From NCBI GenBank assembly GCA_013398055.1, contig VZRS01000313.1, positions 525,055-589,054 on the forward strand: DNA of 64,000 nucleotides, read 5' to 3'. The notes under the pieces are model-generated. The model saw only the letters and a list, made by a program, of their open reading frames with translations, did no database searches and was not told where the DNA came from. The stretch's first letter is position 1; each line of letters opens with the position of its first letter. The stretch is from Ifrita kowaldi (taxonomy: Eukaryota; Chordata; Aves; Passeriformes; Cinclosomatidae). The translations under genes were made by a program, and so were the position numbers. This document shows, in pieces, positions 37,537 through 48,356 of this stretch.

Positions 37537-39641
37537 AACATTAAAGACATTTATACAAGTTAGCAGTCATTTACAGATCAGTAGAATCCCACTGAACAGA
37601 GTCATGGAGCTACCGAAGTATTTGGGAATCAGATTAAAACACTACCATCGCCATTTTCATTGCCTGAATCTTGTTTTACTAGCTGGGGGGAAGGCAGTCC
37701 TCGCTCACTGATCAGAAACTGCTTGAAAATAAAAGCACTACACAATGTGATCTTTTGACTATAAATGTCACAAAGCAGTATTTCACACACTATAGTTTGA
37801 TGTAATAGAAACATCCAGTACAAAGAATTACCAGAGATGCTAAACTGACTTTTACAAGACAGCAAGGCCAGGGTAGGTGCCAGGAAGTGAGGGGTTTGTT
37901 AAAACTGAGGTTCTATGCAGCTGAATTCCCTACATGCAGACATTTATAGTATTTACTGAAAAAGAGCTAAAAGTCAACTATGAACACTGGAGTCCCTGTA
38001 CAACTGACTCAAACATAGAGGGGTATTTTTGAATGCAGAAACTGAAACCAAGATGGCCAGTAGCTTTCCACACCCTTGGATATACATTTTTTTTTAAATG
38101 CTAGTGTGTATGGTAAGTGTGGAATGGTGACTGACAGCTCAGGAAGGACTAAACATAGACACAAGCAATCCTCTGAAGCAGCTCTTGGGACTACATTTCC
38201 TAAAACTGTGGAAGTAGTAGTATGAAGATATAATCTTGGGCATCTTCTATAAGCTTTAAGGCAAAGCTTATCCTACTATCACCTATCTTTAAGAAACCAC
38301 TCACTTCCTTGCTTCCTAACAGATAAAATAAAGGCTGGGTAAACCTATCTCTCTTAGCATCTTGTACAATTTTTCTTCCAAGCTGAGCTGTGTGTTTTGG
38401 TTGCTCACATCACAGAATGACAGCTACAATAAAAGGCCTAAAAAATACTTCTATCTCACTGTGTTGCTTGTTATTGCATATGGTAACCTGCAAAAAAGGA
38501 ACATCAACAATTAAAACTAAATAGAGTAGAAGTATCTTTGACAGGCACAAAGTTCTTCTGTACTTAAAACCCCTACTAAAATGTTTACAAGTAATAAAAG
38601 CAGTGCTACAGTTGGTCTAATAACTTCAAAATGCTGCATAAGAAATTGTCTCTGAGCAACAATAAAGGCAAAAGGCAATCTCTGTCACGACAAGTCATTA
38701 ATCTACTGAAGTATCCCAAGCTCAGCCAGCAATCCTTAGTTCTGACTTGAGCTGACTGTGTGTTATCTGTTCCTCATCACCATGCCCCATTTCAAGAGGA
38801 ACTTGAATTGCTGTTTAACACTCTTGCTGGCCACCCACATTACATGTGACTGAGTAAAACAGGCCTTGGTGAAGCAGAGCAAAGCGTGGTAATCAAGAAC
38901 ACAGTGGAATTTACCTAAGATACCTACAGGGCAACGGTTACATGTTCCTTAGTCGGTATGATGTCAGGTTAATGGATAGCATCAAAGGGTACAGACTGCT
39001 TTGTGCCAAAGCATTGCTGCCCTGCTCCAGTCACACTTTTTGCATGCGTTTCTTGAATCATAGCTCCCATCAGCAGCCTAAAATACAGAAGGGACAAGCA
39101 ACTTCACGTGTGTGAGGTGCACCTGCCAAGGGAGGTTTTAACCACTTTCTAGATGTCTCATGGCTTTTCTGTCTTCCTCTCCTCTCAGTACACACTGGAT
39201 TAATCCTGGCTGCCAGAATTTTTCTTGCTATCCTCTTTCTTGAGACAATCAGTATAATTTCTACATTGTTCCGTTTTCTCAATAGTTCTTCCCATTAACA
39301 TCAACCCACAGTTAAAGAGAAATAGAAGCAAAAACTATTGCTGAGGGCAGCACCACAGGAATATACACACTCGCATAGGAGATATCATCTGCAGTCCTGA
39401 GGAGAGTACAAGAATCCAAAGGGGAGGAAAAAGGAAACAAAGTGCAGCTCTGGAGATACACATAGGCCTGTACTGGTCAAAAATGATGGTTCAACTTGCA
39501 GTGATTTGCAGAGAAGCCTCAGATAACGAGAAAGTACCACACTGCATGTGGCTTTGCTAACACACATCAGGATTGGACTATGTGCATTACAGCAAGGCAG
39601 ATATGAAAGAGAAACTTCTAAATGGTATTATTAAATGTGTT

Positions 39642-39665
39642 CAAACTAGGTAACAAACTAGGTAA
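39642..39665. repeat. 12-bp perfect tandem duplication
   Basis: Two head-to-tail copies of CAAACTAGGTAA without a mismatch, followed by a partial CTAG match. Confidence 0.9.
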
Positions 39666-41343
39666 CTGATCTAGTCCAAATTTGCTTTAAGAACAGCTAA
39701 ACTCTGCTAAGCTCCCCGCCAACATTTAATGGCTCTCTTAGTGCTAGCACAGGGTCCTTGCCTCTGCCCAACTTCCCCTACGATTTGAATCATCAATTTG
39801 CTTGTATTTCCAAGTCCCAGAGTTTCATTGATCTCACTGGAGTTAGAATCAAAACAATTAGTTTTAGTTGTAAAGCTGAGAGGGTTTTATATTCCAACAA
39901 CCACCCCTCAGCAATGCCCAAATTAACTGGTGAATGTGTAATCACAGCGTAACACTCTTATCTTTGCAGTTCTGAGACACTGTTCCTTCTTGAAACTACC
40001 TTATTTCTTGTAAGCCTGGGGCAATAGTTACCAATTGTCCAGCACTGAAACATTCTCCAGTTTGTTATATGCTCCTTCAGCAAACTAAATATGCTAAATA
40101 ACTTAAACACACTTGAGACTGTACCTACAGAACAAGATGTCATTTGGTGTAAAATGCCCCAAGAGCACTGCCTTTAGCAGCACAATACTGTGGGATTTAC
40201 AGTAAGTGAGAGTCTGGCATGAGAAGCATCTGAAGTGTAATTATTCTAGATATGTAGTAAAAATGTTTGATTTTTTAGATAGTAGAGAGACCTCCCCTTG
40301 CACACAGAGAAACACTTTTTCATGTAAGAACAATGAAGTCCTGGTACTGGATACTGGCAGCTGTTCCATACACTCATGCTAGCAACAGAACACATCTACT
40401 AGGACTATCTTTCTCTGTTCTCTGGAATTACTGTACATTTTTGTTTTTCTAATTTCATTTGCTTGGCTGTTTTATTTTCACTGTTGCTTTCCTCCCCAAA
40501 ATTACAGCCTTGCTGCTTAACTAAAATATTAAAGCAACTCTGAACTACTTTCACTTTTGAATTATTTTACATCAAAAGACTTCTGAAATTATGCTCTTTT
40601 CATTAAAGTCCCAGGTCTTGGATTTGTTACAATTAGCATCTGAGCAAAACAAAGTCCAAATTTATGCTTCATAAATCTCTCCTACTCTTCTTCCACAGAA
40701 CTTGCTAATGTTCTTATGTTTCTATTCAAGCATTCCAGTTTACATATAGGATTTTCTTACAACATGCCTGGGATAAATGGTATGTGTTACATCCCCAAGA
40801 CTGTATAACCTGTATGCAATTCATAGCCAGCTGTCTCTTATTCAGTTTACTAATAAATATACTAAACCAGTCTCTGGCCATGCTCTTCTACGAGTTTTTG
40901 GAAAGTAACAAACACAAAGGAAGAGGTCCAGACCTTCTGGTTTTCACCTCTTGGAGTTACCCACCTGTGCACAGCACATCAAGAGCCTTTACAGCTTCAG
41001 TGCAAGCCACCCAGCACGCTGACACTGCCTTGGAGGGTTTGAACTCCAGTGCCACTGCACACCTTTCTTCAGACCCTCCTCCCCTCTGAAACCTCATCAC
41101 ACAGCACAGCTCCCTTCACCAAAGTCCTGCTTCCCTCTGCCTTTCCCCATTATCCTTACTCTCCACCCTGCACCTTATTCCCAACTCATCCCACATGGTG
41201 CTCACGTTCTAAGCAAGTCCCACCACACCACCAGTGATTCCTGATGTAAACCAAGTACAGCCACACACCACTGTTTTGTATTCACTGTTGGAGGGTTTTT
41301 TTATATTCTGCAGAGTCTAGAAACTTGTGTCCACCTCACCTAG

Positions 41344-41420
41344 TTAGGCCACGAGCTTCTCGGGCTGAATGCAGTATTGGTACAGAGCCTGGCAAAACAG
41401 TCCTCACTCGCAGGCAGCCC
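41344..41420 (+). mobile_element. Possible ancient CR1/L3-type LINE 3' end
   Basis: The stretch reads GGCCACGAGCTTCTCGGGCTG ... GTACAGAGCCTGGCAAAACA. It resembles, from memory, the 3' ends of old reptile/bird CR1/L3 LINEs (AAGCTCTTCGGGGCAGGGAC ... GTACAGCGCCTGGCACAATG). A C-rich block (about 41.04-41.24 kb) precedes it. The copy is very degraded; assignment is tentative. Confidence 0.35.
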
Positions 41421-43587
41421 CTTCTCTGCAATGTCCAGTTCAGCAGAAACAGCATGTGTGCAATATAAGGGGATCAGTCTCTCCCTGAAGCATTTAAAAA
41501 ATCAGAGGAGTCTGACAAAATGGGGAAAAAAGGCAAAGAGAAGGGAGAGCAGAGGCAGGAGATAAAGGAAATAGAATAGACAAGATGGTTTTCACTGGAA
41601 GCAGCATTCTGAGGTGCTACATCCTTTCCCTTATGTCCTTCCCTGACATGGTCACACTAGAAGCAGCATCCCTCTCTTTATTCCTATGTAACACTACTTG
41701 CCTTTTCTTTATTTTCCTCTCCTAGATTACTTTTAACATTTACTTCCACCCCGGTCTGACACCTACATGCAAGAAATACCACCTTTATTATGGCACTCTC
41801 TCACTGACTGGGCTATCTCAGGTCTGTGCTTTTACTACACGCTTGCCAAGAACCAAGAGGTATTTAAATTCTTTTCACTTTTTTTTATCGTCCCACCTGC
41901 AAACAGCAGTCACAGCCTCAAAAATTATTCTTACTTCTTCATTTCAGGACTGACATAGAGCCTAATGTAACAAACCCAAAGGCCTTCACTGCTAAACACA
42001 CCATGGCAATGAAGGGGCTCATGCCTTAAAAATACCAACCACCAAATTACTCTGATATATCTAAAACTACATTTTAAGTGAGAAGCTTGAAAATGATAAA
42101 AATAGTGTTTTTCCTTCACTTTCATCAACATGTATATATCCCTCTCTGCTCTCTCAGTCATATCTCTAGGGTTCTTTTCAGGGAAAAATGAGAATCACAA
42201 AAAACCCAACCAAGAACCTCAATCTGGGCAAGAGCTGAGCAAAACACAGCTTGGTTCACACAGCTTTGGATGCAACTTGGTGAACATTCAGGTACAGTTT
42301 TGCCAGTGGCTTGAACAATAAATAAAAATGAAGAATCATCTGGGGCAGGAATACCCCAGAAATATTCAAAGTCTGGTCTCAACAAAGCAAATGTGCTCTG
42401 GGCCACCTCTTCCCACATGGCTGTCACACAAACCACAGATACCTCATGCACGATCTCTGCATGACAGGTATCACACAGTACACTATGTATAACTCCAGAA
42501 AACTCATTTTTACCCTCCCTCCAACCAGATGAAGCACGCTTTGCAGTCAGCTAGCTTACTCCCAGCAGCCGATAAACTGGGTTTGCAACACTACACCCCG
42601 GTGCCTGGGAAATCATGATGTTACTCGACAAAGGCAGCAGGGGCAAATTACAGAAGGGTTAAGAACAAAGGAGTGCCTACCCTGGAGGCTCTCAACCCCA
42701 AATCTTGCTCTTCTCCCAGTGAGCCCTGTCAGTACTTCCCAGCTCCTGCCACCCTCAGCCCTGACACCTGCTGGCCCCTAAGTGACCACAGAGGTGCACC
42801 GCCAGCTTCCCTGCTGTAAGACGCTGTGCATCAACAGCACTCCACAGATTATTAAGAATTAAATGCATAAAGAAATACTTTCAGCTGAGTCAAGGCCACA
42901 ACATTCAATACTTGGCAGTCTCAAGGCCCTTTTCTGACACAGGATAACATAGTAATGCATCAAAGTGGGAAAGAAAGAGTAAAGATAGGGAAGTAAAAAA
43001 AAAAACACAACAAATATTGTATAACCTTGTGAGTAGCATGAGATTTTCCTGATTACGGCCTGCGTAAAAATAATACTGTAGAAATAATTTCAAGAACAGG
43101 AACCGAGAGCCCTGCTTGCCTGCCTCCACTGGGGAGGAAGCCTGTCCATGGGGCTGGAGCTCTATTCTTGATGGACAAACTTCACCTGGTAGAGTAACTA
43201 AAAGAGGCTGCAGCGAAGGATAGCAAACTACGGCAGTTCTAGGACAAAATGTGCTTCAAGGCCATACCAGAACACCTCATTTTTGCAGGCATATACATGA
43301 GGGCAGAATCTGGCCTATATTCCATACATCTTAAGTTACTGTTCACAGGGGAGGGGAAAAAAAGCCTCGAGTTACAGCAGCAGTCTGCAACAGAGTAAAA
43401 TTAATCCTACAGCTTGCTGGAAGGAAGGACCTCAGTTCCTTAGAATACAATATAAGGGCAGCGCCAATAAACCTGCATACCAAAAAGAGACAATTGGGCA
43501 ACTTTCGTCCTGAACATTGACCTACGAAAACTTCTTTCAAAAATAACAGAACAAATAAACAAAAAACCCCTAAACTTTCTTTCAAAT

Positions 43588-43603
43588 AAAAAAAAAAAAA
43601 AAA
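43588..43603. repeat. 16-base poly-A tract
   Basis: A homopolymer follows TTCAAAT and precedes CCCC. No element body was recognised next to it. Confidence 0.85.
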
Positions 43604-44954
43604 CCCCTGTCACTTGTAAAAAATGTTCCCTTCATTGAGACAGTGATTTGTGTTAAATAACCTCTATTAATAGGCAACATTTCTCTAGCATTAAAGTGTT
43701 TCTTATTAGCCAATTAAACACTTGATTAGCTCTTCAGCTGTGATGTTAGCAAATATAAAATGCAGCAGTCACCCTCCTGGTCCATCATTGCAAACATATC
43801 CCTTTTCCAAAACGTGCCTCTATTCAGGCCCATCAGTTTGCTGCTTCTTTATAGTTAAAGAAAACAAGGACCAATTTGGTACCCAAAGAAGTGAGTTTCC
43901 AGTTGCTGGCATCAGTTAAGCCAGTAATTTTAATTCCTGTGAGAGCAAACAGCGGTGTGACTCTAATTCTCCTCCTTCACTCCTGCAACAAGGGCTCAAA
44001 GCTTGAGTTGAGGCAAGAAGCAGAACAGGCAAAGCTATGAGACAACTCCTCTTGTTAGAAATAAAAGGCTTAATATGGAGAGCATGTAAGAACAGTTTTC
44101 CTATCTGAACACTATGTGAAAAAGTGTTGTGCTGTTTTCAGCCTGTCTCCAGAGAGATGGTTTTCCACCACAGCAGTTCTGATTACGGCACTGTACATTA
44201 CACTGGTGAAACATGGCAGCCCCATTTAAATCTAGACAAAGCTGCAATTTAATCGCCACACCTTGTGTCAGCTGTACCGAAGTATTTCAGGTGGCAGCTG
44301 ATGGACTTTCACACAAAGTAGGCACACTCCCATAAAGAAATTAAAGTGTTCAAGAATCCAATAGCAGAAGGGAAAGCCAGCTTCTGAGTCTTTTAAATGG
44401 GCAACTAATCATACTGCAAATATTTAAGAATCTGTAAGAATCTAGTTTGTCACTAGACTTTTTGGAGTTGTTTTTTTTATGGAAAGGTAAAAAAGCATTT
44501 TTAAAAAGTGGTGTTCTTGGATTAATTTTAATTTATCCAACATTGCTTCAAAAATTCATGAAAAACATGTAACAATACACAATTCTGGAAAATGTTGCTT
44601 TGTTGCTGTGGGGTCTGAAGTCAGGAGAAAAGGCAATATTATATAATATCCTGAAAAAGCAAGGTAATTGAATAAACCCACCCTCTTCCACAATGGTGCA
44701 GATTACTTCATCCACGATGGTCTTGAAAATGAGTTTAACTCCATAGATAACTATGTTCTTCACAACAAAAGGAATGAAAATGAGAGGAAAGCGTTTTTGT
44801 TCACCAAACAGGAAACAAACAAAAACCAGTAGAAGGGCTAGTAAAGAAAGAATGGTTAATCTCACATTTCTAAAAGGGTATTATAAACAAAGCATGGTGA
44901 AGAACAAAAATAAAGGATTTAAAAAAAAAAAGATACGAAAGTGCTTAATGGTGT

Positions 44955-45085
44955 TCTTTTAAATATTTACTTTGCTGCTATTTGGAGAATAATTTGTTCC
45001 ATTTAGTAGCATTGGGCTCAAAGGACCGCTTTAATCCAGAGAGATTAATTATAGCCTTTGGAGTTATAAACACGATTTGGGAAGT
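44955..45085. promoter_or_regulatory. Candidate conserved noncoding element next to the first coding exon
   Basis: The block contains GCTTTAATCC (OTX/bicoid-like TAATCC), GATTAATTATAG (homeodomain core) and CCTTTGGAG (TCF/SOX-like) within about 50 bases, in sequence of unusually high complexity for this intron. It lies about 450 bases on the intron side of the exon's donor. Conservation is a guess from composition. Confidence 0.3.
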
Positions 45086-45351
45086 GAAGCGGAGAAGAGG
45101 AGAGAGACTCCTCTCACGCTGGCGATTAACAAGTTTATGTTCTTTGGGGCTATGCTACACAGGCTTCACCTGTATTCTGCAGGCAGAACATTGCACAGGA
45201 CACCCATGAATTGTGGGAAAAAAAGCCCTCGAGATATCCAGGGAAGACACTACCCTACCCTACAGTGTTGCTATAGGCAACTAAAATACTTCTCAGGCAT
45301 TCTTCACCGAAATACAAGTTCACCAGCACATTACAAAAACGTCAACTTGCT

Positions 45352-45357
45352 TTTATT
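45352..45357 (-). terminator. Candidate intronic poly(A) signal downstream of first coding exon
   Basis: AATAAA sits on the minus strand about 170 bases past the 45529 exon end. It is followed within 10-35 bases by a T/GT-rich stretch (about 45322-45342, including GTTTTTGTAATGTG on the minus strand). Use of this signal before splicing would give a short protein ending KIAPSFAW. The motif arrangement is visible; use is inference. Confidence 0.3.
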
Positions 45358-45522
45358 ACCTGCACCAGAAGCCAGCTGCCCCACTGAGACAAGCAGCGAG
45401 CACAGGACCTTTAAAACCTCTCACACACTTTCATGTATTTCTCACTTTGGCCATCGCTGTGTCCCAGACCAGGAGACCAGACACAGGGACCAGCAACAAT
45501 TACCAGGCAAAGCTAGGAGCGA

Positions 45523-45532
45523 TCTTACCTAG
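45523..45532 (-). other. Splice donor after ZNF516 first coding exon
   Basis: The minus strand reads CTAG|GTAAGAT, with the exon's last base at 45529. The ORF would otherwise continue for only eight or nine codons (GKIAPSFAW) to a stop at 45500. The donor is near-consensus and its phase (1) matches the acceptor at 3996. Confidence 0.9.
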
Positions 45533-47338
45533 CAAGGGGTTGGCTGCTCCCTCCTCCGAGCTTTCCTCAGCCCCCTCCTCTCCCAAGCCAGAGGTGGCCG
45601 AGTCCTCCGGGGCGGACGCGGAGCCAGGGGTGCTGGGCCCGCTGACGGACCCCGAGTCACCTTCCTCACTGCTGGAGCCGTAGCGGTCCGGCTGGGCGGC
45701 TGTCCCGCTCTCGCTGCAGCTCCTCCGCTCCTTGCGGTGCACCCGCGAGTGCAGCACCATTTGGTGGTAGGTGCGGAAGATCTTGCCGCACTCAAAGCAC
45801 TCGGTGGACTTGTTCTGGGTGGCCCGTCGGCTCTGCCGCGAGGCAGGGCGATAGTCCAGATCCCCCGGGGCGAGCGGGCAGCTCTCCCCCGCTGGGGCAC
45901 TGCCAGTTTTCTCCAGGCGCCCACTGGTGCAGCTCTTCTTCTTGGGGTTGCTGGGAGAGTCCTGATCTCGCTTGCGCTTCTCCTGGTTGACAAGGATATA
46001 CTCCCTCTTATCCTTGTCATAAGTCACGTCTGCATCTGCCAGGGCCTCATCCCATCCCACATACTTCACATACTCTGAGGGCTCTACTACTTTTCCTTTG
46101 GTGGCCAGCTGCCAAGCTTGGTAGCTACTGACCGGATCCAGCTCAGCTACTCTTTTCCCAGGCTGTCCTCTCGTAACTCTATCCAGCCCTACAGATGGCC
46201 GTAGATTGAGACACTGCAAGAAAAACTGCTTGGTTACCGAGGAGCTCAGGCTCCCATCAGTCAAGCCCTCAGCTTTATCCCCAGTGCTGCCTGGCTGCAC
46301 GCGGTAGTGAACAGCATTATGCACTTTCAGGCTTTCCATATTTGTAAACAGATTTCCACACTTGGTGCAAACTTCATACAGAGATAGGCCTGTCACAATT
46401 GTCTCCTCTTGTATCACATCATTGATAGTGGCTATCAGCTCCAAATCATTTTTTGGTTTGTTTTTGCTCCCGGACCTGGGGCCATGCGACTTCATGTGGT
46501 TTTTGAGAAACCAGGGCTCTTTGAATCTCCTGCCACAAATATGGCACCCATGATCAAATGAGCCCCTGTGCTTTTTCATGTGAGCTTTCAGGAACCAGGT
46601 TTGACTAAAGGTCTGACCGCAGACTTCGCATGGGAACTCGCCTGCATTCAGCTCGCTCTTGCAGTTCTCAGTGTAGGCCTCCCCATTGGGGACCTGAGCT
46701 GTTATATGGTCTTTCTCTATGTGATTTAACAGCGTCTCCTCCCTCAGGGTCATGTAACTGCACAACCTGCACTTGAATGGTTTGTGGACCTGGTGGAGGT
46801 GCTGCTCCAGGTCCTTCTTCCTTTCGAATTTGTTTTTGCAGAAGGTGCACTGGTAAGAGGTCAGCTTGTCGTCCTCCTCAGCTGGTGCCATCTCTGTGAC
46901 CTCTTTCTTGCTGCTTCTCAACAAGATCTTGCTGCTATCGACCTGAGCGGTACCGTTCAAGATCTTGTTGCAGGCAGACGTACTTTTAGTGGGGCTGGTG
47001 CACCCGCCAAGGCCCTCTGAAACGCCCATCTCCCCCAGCTGCGCCTCTCCCATCTCCGCCTCGTGCCCCTGACTTAAAGTGCCTGTCCTGTGACTGCGGA
47101 TGTGAATCTTCAGGTTGCCCTTTTGGGAAGCTCTGTGATCGCAGTAAGGGCATTTGTAGGGCTTCTCACCTGTGTGCTTCCTCATGTGCTGTGACAGGGA
47201 GCTCTGGAAAGGGAAACTTTTACCGCAGATGCAACAGCTGTGGCACATGGTCTTGTCAGCATCCATGTCGTTCTTGCTTAGCTTGCCAGGGCTGGAGGAT
47301 CTCCGTAACTCCATTTCTGCCTCTCTGCTACGATCCAT
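45529..47338 (-). CDS. ZNF516: ZNF516 first coding exon (N-terminal part, eight C2H2 fingers)
   Basis: This exon encodes residues 1-603 plus one base of codon 604 of ZNF516, a nuclear C2H2 zinc-finger regulator. I recognise the family from the start MDRSREAEMELRR, the finger block and the ELDPVSSYQAWQLATKGKV segment. In mammals ZNF516 recruits the CtBP/LSD1/CoREST complex and activates UCP1 with PRDM16 in brown fat; that role is family knowledge, not visible here. C2H2 fingers by Cys/His positions are C35-H55, C63-H83 (joined to the first by TGEKP), C164-H185, C190-H211, C237-H257, C265-H285, C324-H344 and C514-H534. Basic clusters KRKR (454-457) and KKK (466-468) look like a nuclear localisation signal. 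Residues about 540-600 are Ser/Glu/Gly-rich and acidic. I chose the ATG at 47338 because the known human protein begins at the equivalent Met; an in-frame ATG lies 27 codons upstream. The exon ends in phase 1 at a GTAAG donor. Confidence 0.95.
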
Positions 47339-47440
47339 CTGTATTACTGCAACAGTGGGTAAGCGGGGCAGGAGGACATGTCCGGCAGCAGAGGACGGCT
47401 GGACCACGTTTTCAATCATACGGTTCTGCAGAGAGGTGTT

Positions 47441-47452
47441 TTATTGCTTCAT
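47441..47452 (-). promoter_or_regulatory. Minimal upstream ORF (Met-Lys-Gln-stop)
   Basis: ATG AAG CAA TAA lies in the same frame as the main ORF, 33 bases upstream of the in-frame ATG at 47419. It has a purine at -3 (AGA ATG A), a better context than the ATG at 47419. Its TAA prevents in-frame extension further upstream. Any regulatory effect is inference. Confidence 0.45.
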
Positions 47453-47474
47453 TCTCAGGGCAGCGTTTCTCCTT

Positions 47475-47537
47475 TCAGCTGCTCCGCAGAGTCCAAAGCA
47501 CCAATTTATTTCCGTGTGCTCTGTAAGCAGATGGCAT
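47475..47537 (-). promoter_or_regulatory. Upstream ORF of 20 codons in the ZNF516 leader
   Basis: An ATG eight bases into the exon opens a 20-codon reading frame ending at TGA (47477-47475). It is out of frame with the main ORF and ends about 137 bases before the main ATG. Such uORFs usually reduce translation of the main frame; use here is inferred only. It applies only to transcripts that include this exon from its acceptor. Confidence 0.5.
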
Positions 47538-48329
47538 AGATCACCTGAAACAAGAACAAAATCATACAAATGTACAGATTCTTAAATATATTCAAACCCA
47601 TTCGTGTTTTGAATTCAACAGCTTCCATCACTCACTTCGCATTCAGAAGCGCACCATATGACAATCTATTGCACCAAAAGGCAGTAGTTTCTCTTTCTGT
47701 TGATATTCTAGACTTCAATGACAAGTGTAATTACTAAATAAGTAAAATCCATAAAAGAGCAAATACTCATTTCCATACACTGCTATCAGTGTCTTGAAGG
47801 AAGTACAAACTTTAAAAGTATTTTTTGTTTTAAAACCAGGCAGAAGTGGCTAAAAATACACCGTAAATAAGGAAAACATTTCTTGTGGGGGTTATTACAC
47901 TTCAAATCTGTGGCTTTACCATCATGTGTAATTTCATGTAAAATACTTACTTGCCAAAGATAAAAGGCTTTCCTAGAGACTTTAGCAAGTATCATATTCC
48001 TGCTGGCAACTGCATTACTTTGTGTCTCAGACAGCTCTGCTGTGCTTGAAGTGGCAGGCACGGAACAGGCGCAAAGGCTGAGGACGCTCAGTACTTTGAT
48101 TACAGAGCAAACAAGAATGCAGAGCCTGACAAAGCACTCATGAAAACTAAGTTATTTCCTGCAGGACACTGAACTAAAAAACCCCTCCAAGTATAAATTT
48201 TAGTCTCAAACTAACAAAGCAAAGTGATAATGTATGTATCAAATTACCTCAAATGTGAGTGATTTATGTCAACATGACACACAGGAAATGACACCACCAC
48301 CCACCTCAATGAAACAGAATTTTAACCAT

Positions 48330-48356
48330 AAACAAACAAACAAAACAAGAAAAAAC
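48330..48356. repeat. (CAAA)n simple repeat
   Basis: AAACAAACAAACAAAACAAG-type tract, short and imperfect. Confidence 0.75.

Larger units (their letters stand above)
30001..45528. other. Giant ZNF516 intron, right segment B
   Basis: No coding exon was recognised. The segment includes a 25-base poly-A with upstream AATAAA (36.1 kb), short tandem duplications at 37.5 and 39.6 kb, a C-rich stretch at 41.0-41.25 kb followed by a LINE-3'-end-like motif, a 16-base poly-A at 43588-43603, and AT-rich homeobox-motif clusters at about 30.0-30.5, 43.64-43.76 and 44.95-45.08 kb. Everything else is ordinary intron to my eye. Confidence 0.5.
47339..47544 (-). other. ZNF516: ZNF516 5' UTR part of the first coding exon
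   Basis: The minus strand shows a textbook acceptor, TTTGTTCTTGTTTCAG, ending at 47545, so the exon starts at 47544 and leaves about 206 bases of leader before the chosen start codon at 47338. The leader contains two short upstream ORFs and an in-frame upstream ATG at 47419. An in-frame TAA at 47441-47443 bounds how far the protein could extend. At least one further noncoding exon must lie upstream, beyond or unrecognised within 47545-64000. Confidence 0.75.

Noticed and set aside
45529..46078. ORFs of 113-163 residues overlapping the 3' part of the first coding exon
   Set aside because: Shadows of the GC-rich ZNF516 coding sequence, Arg/Pro/Ala-rich with no independent signal.
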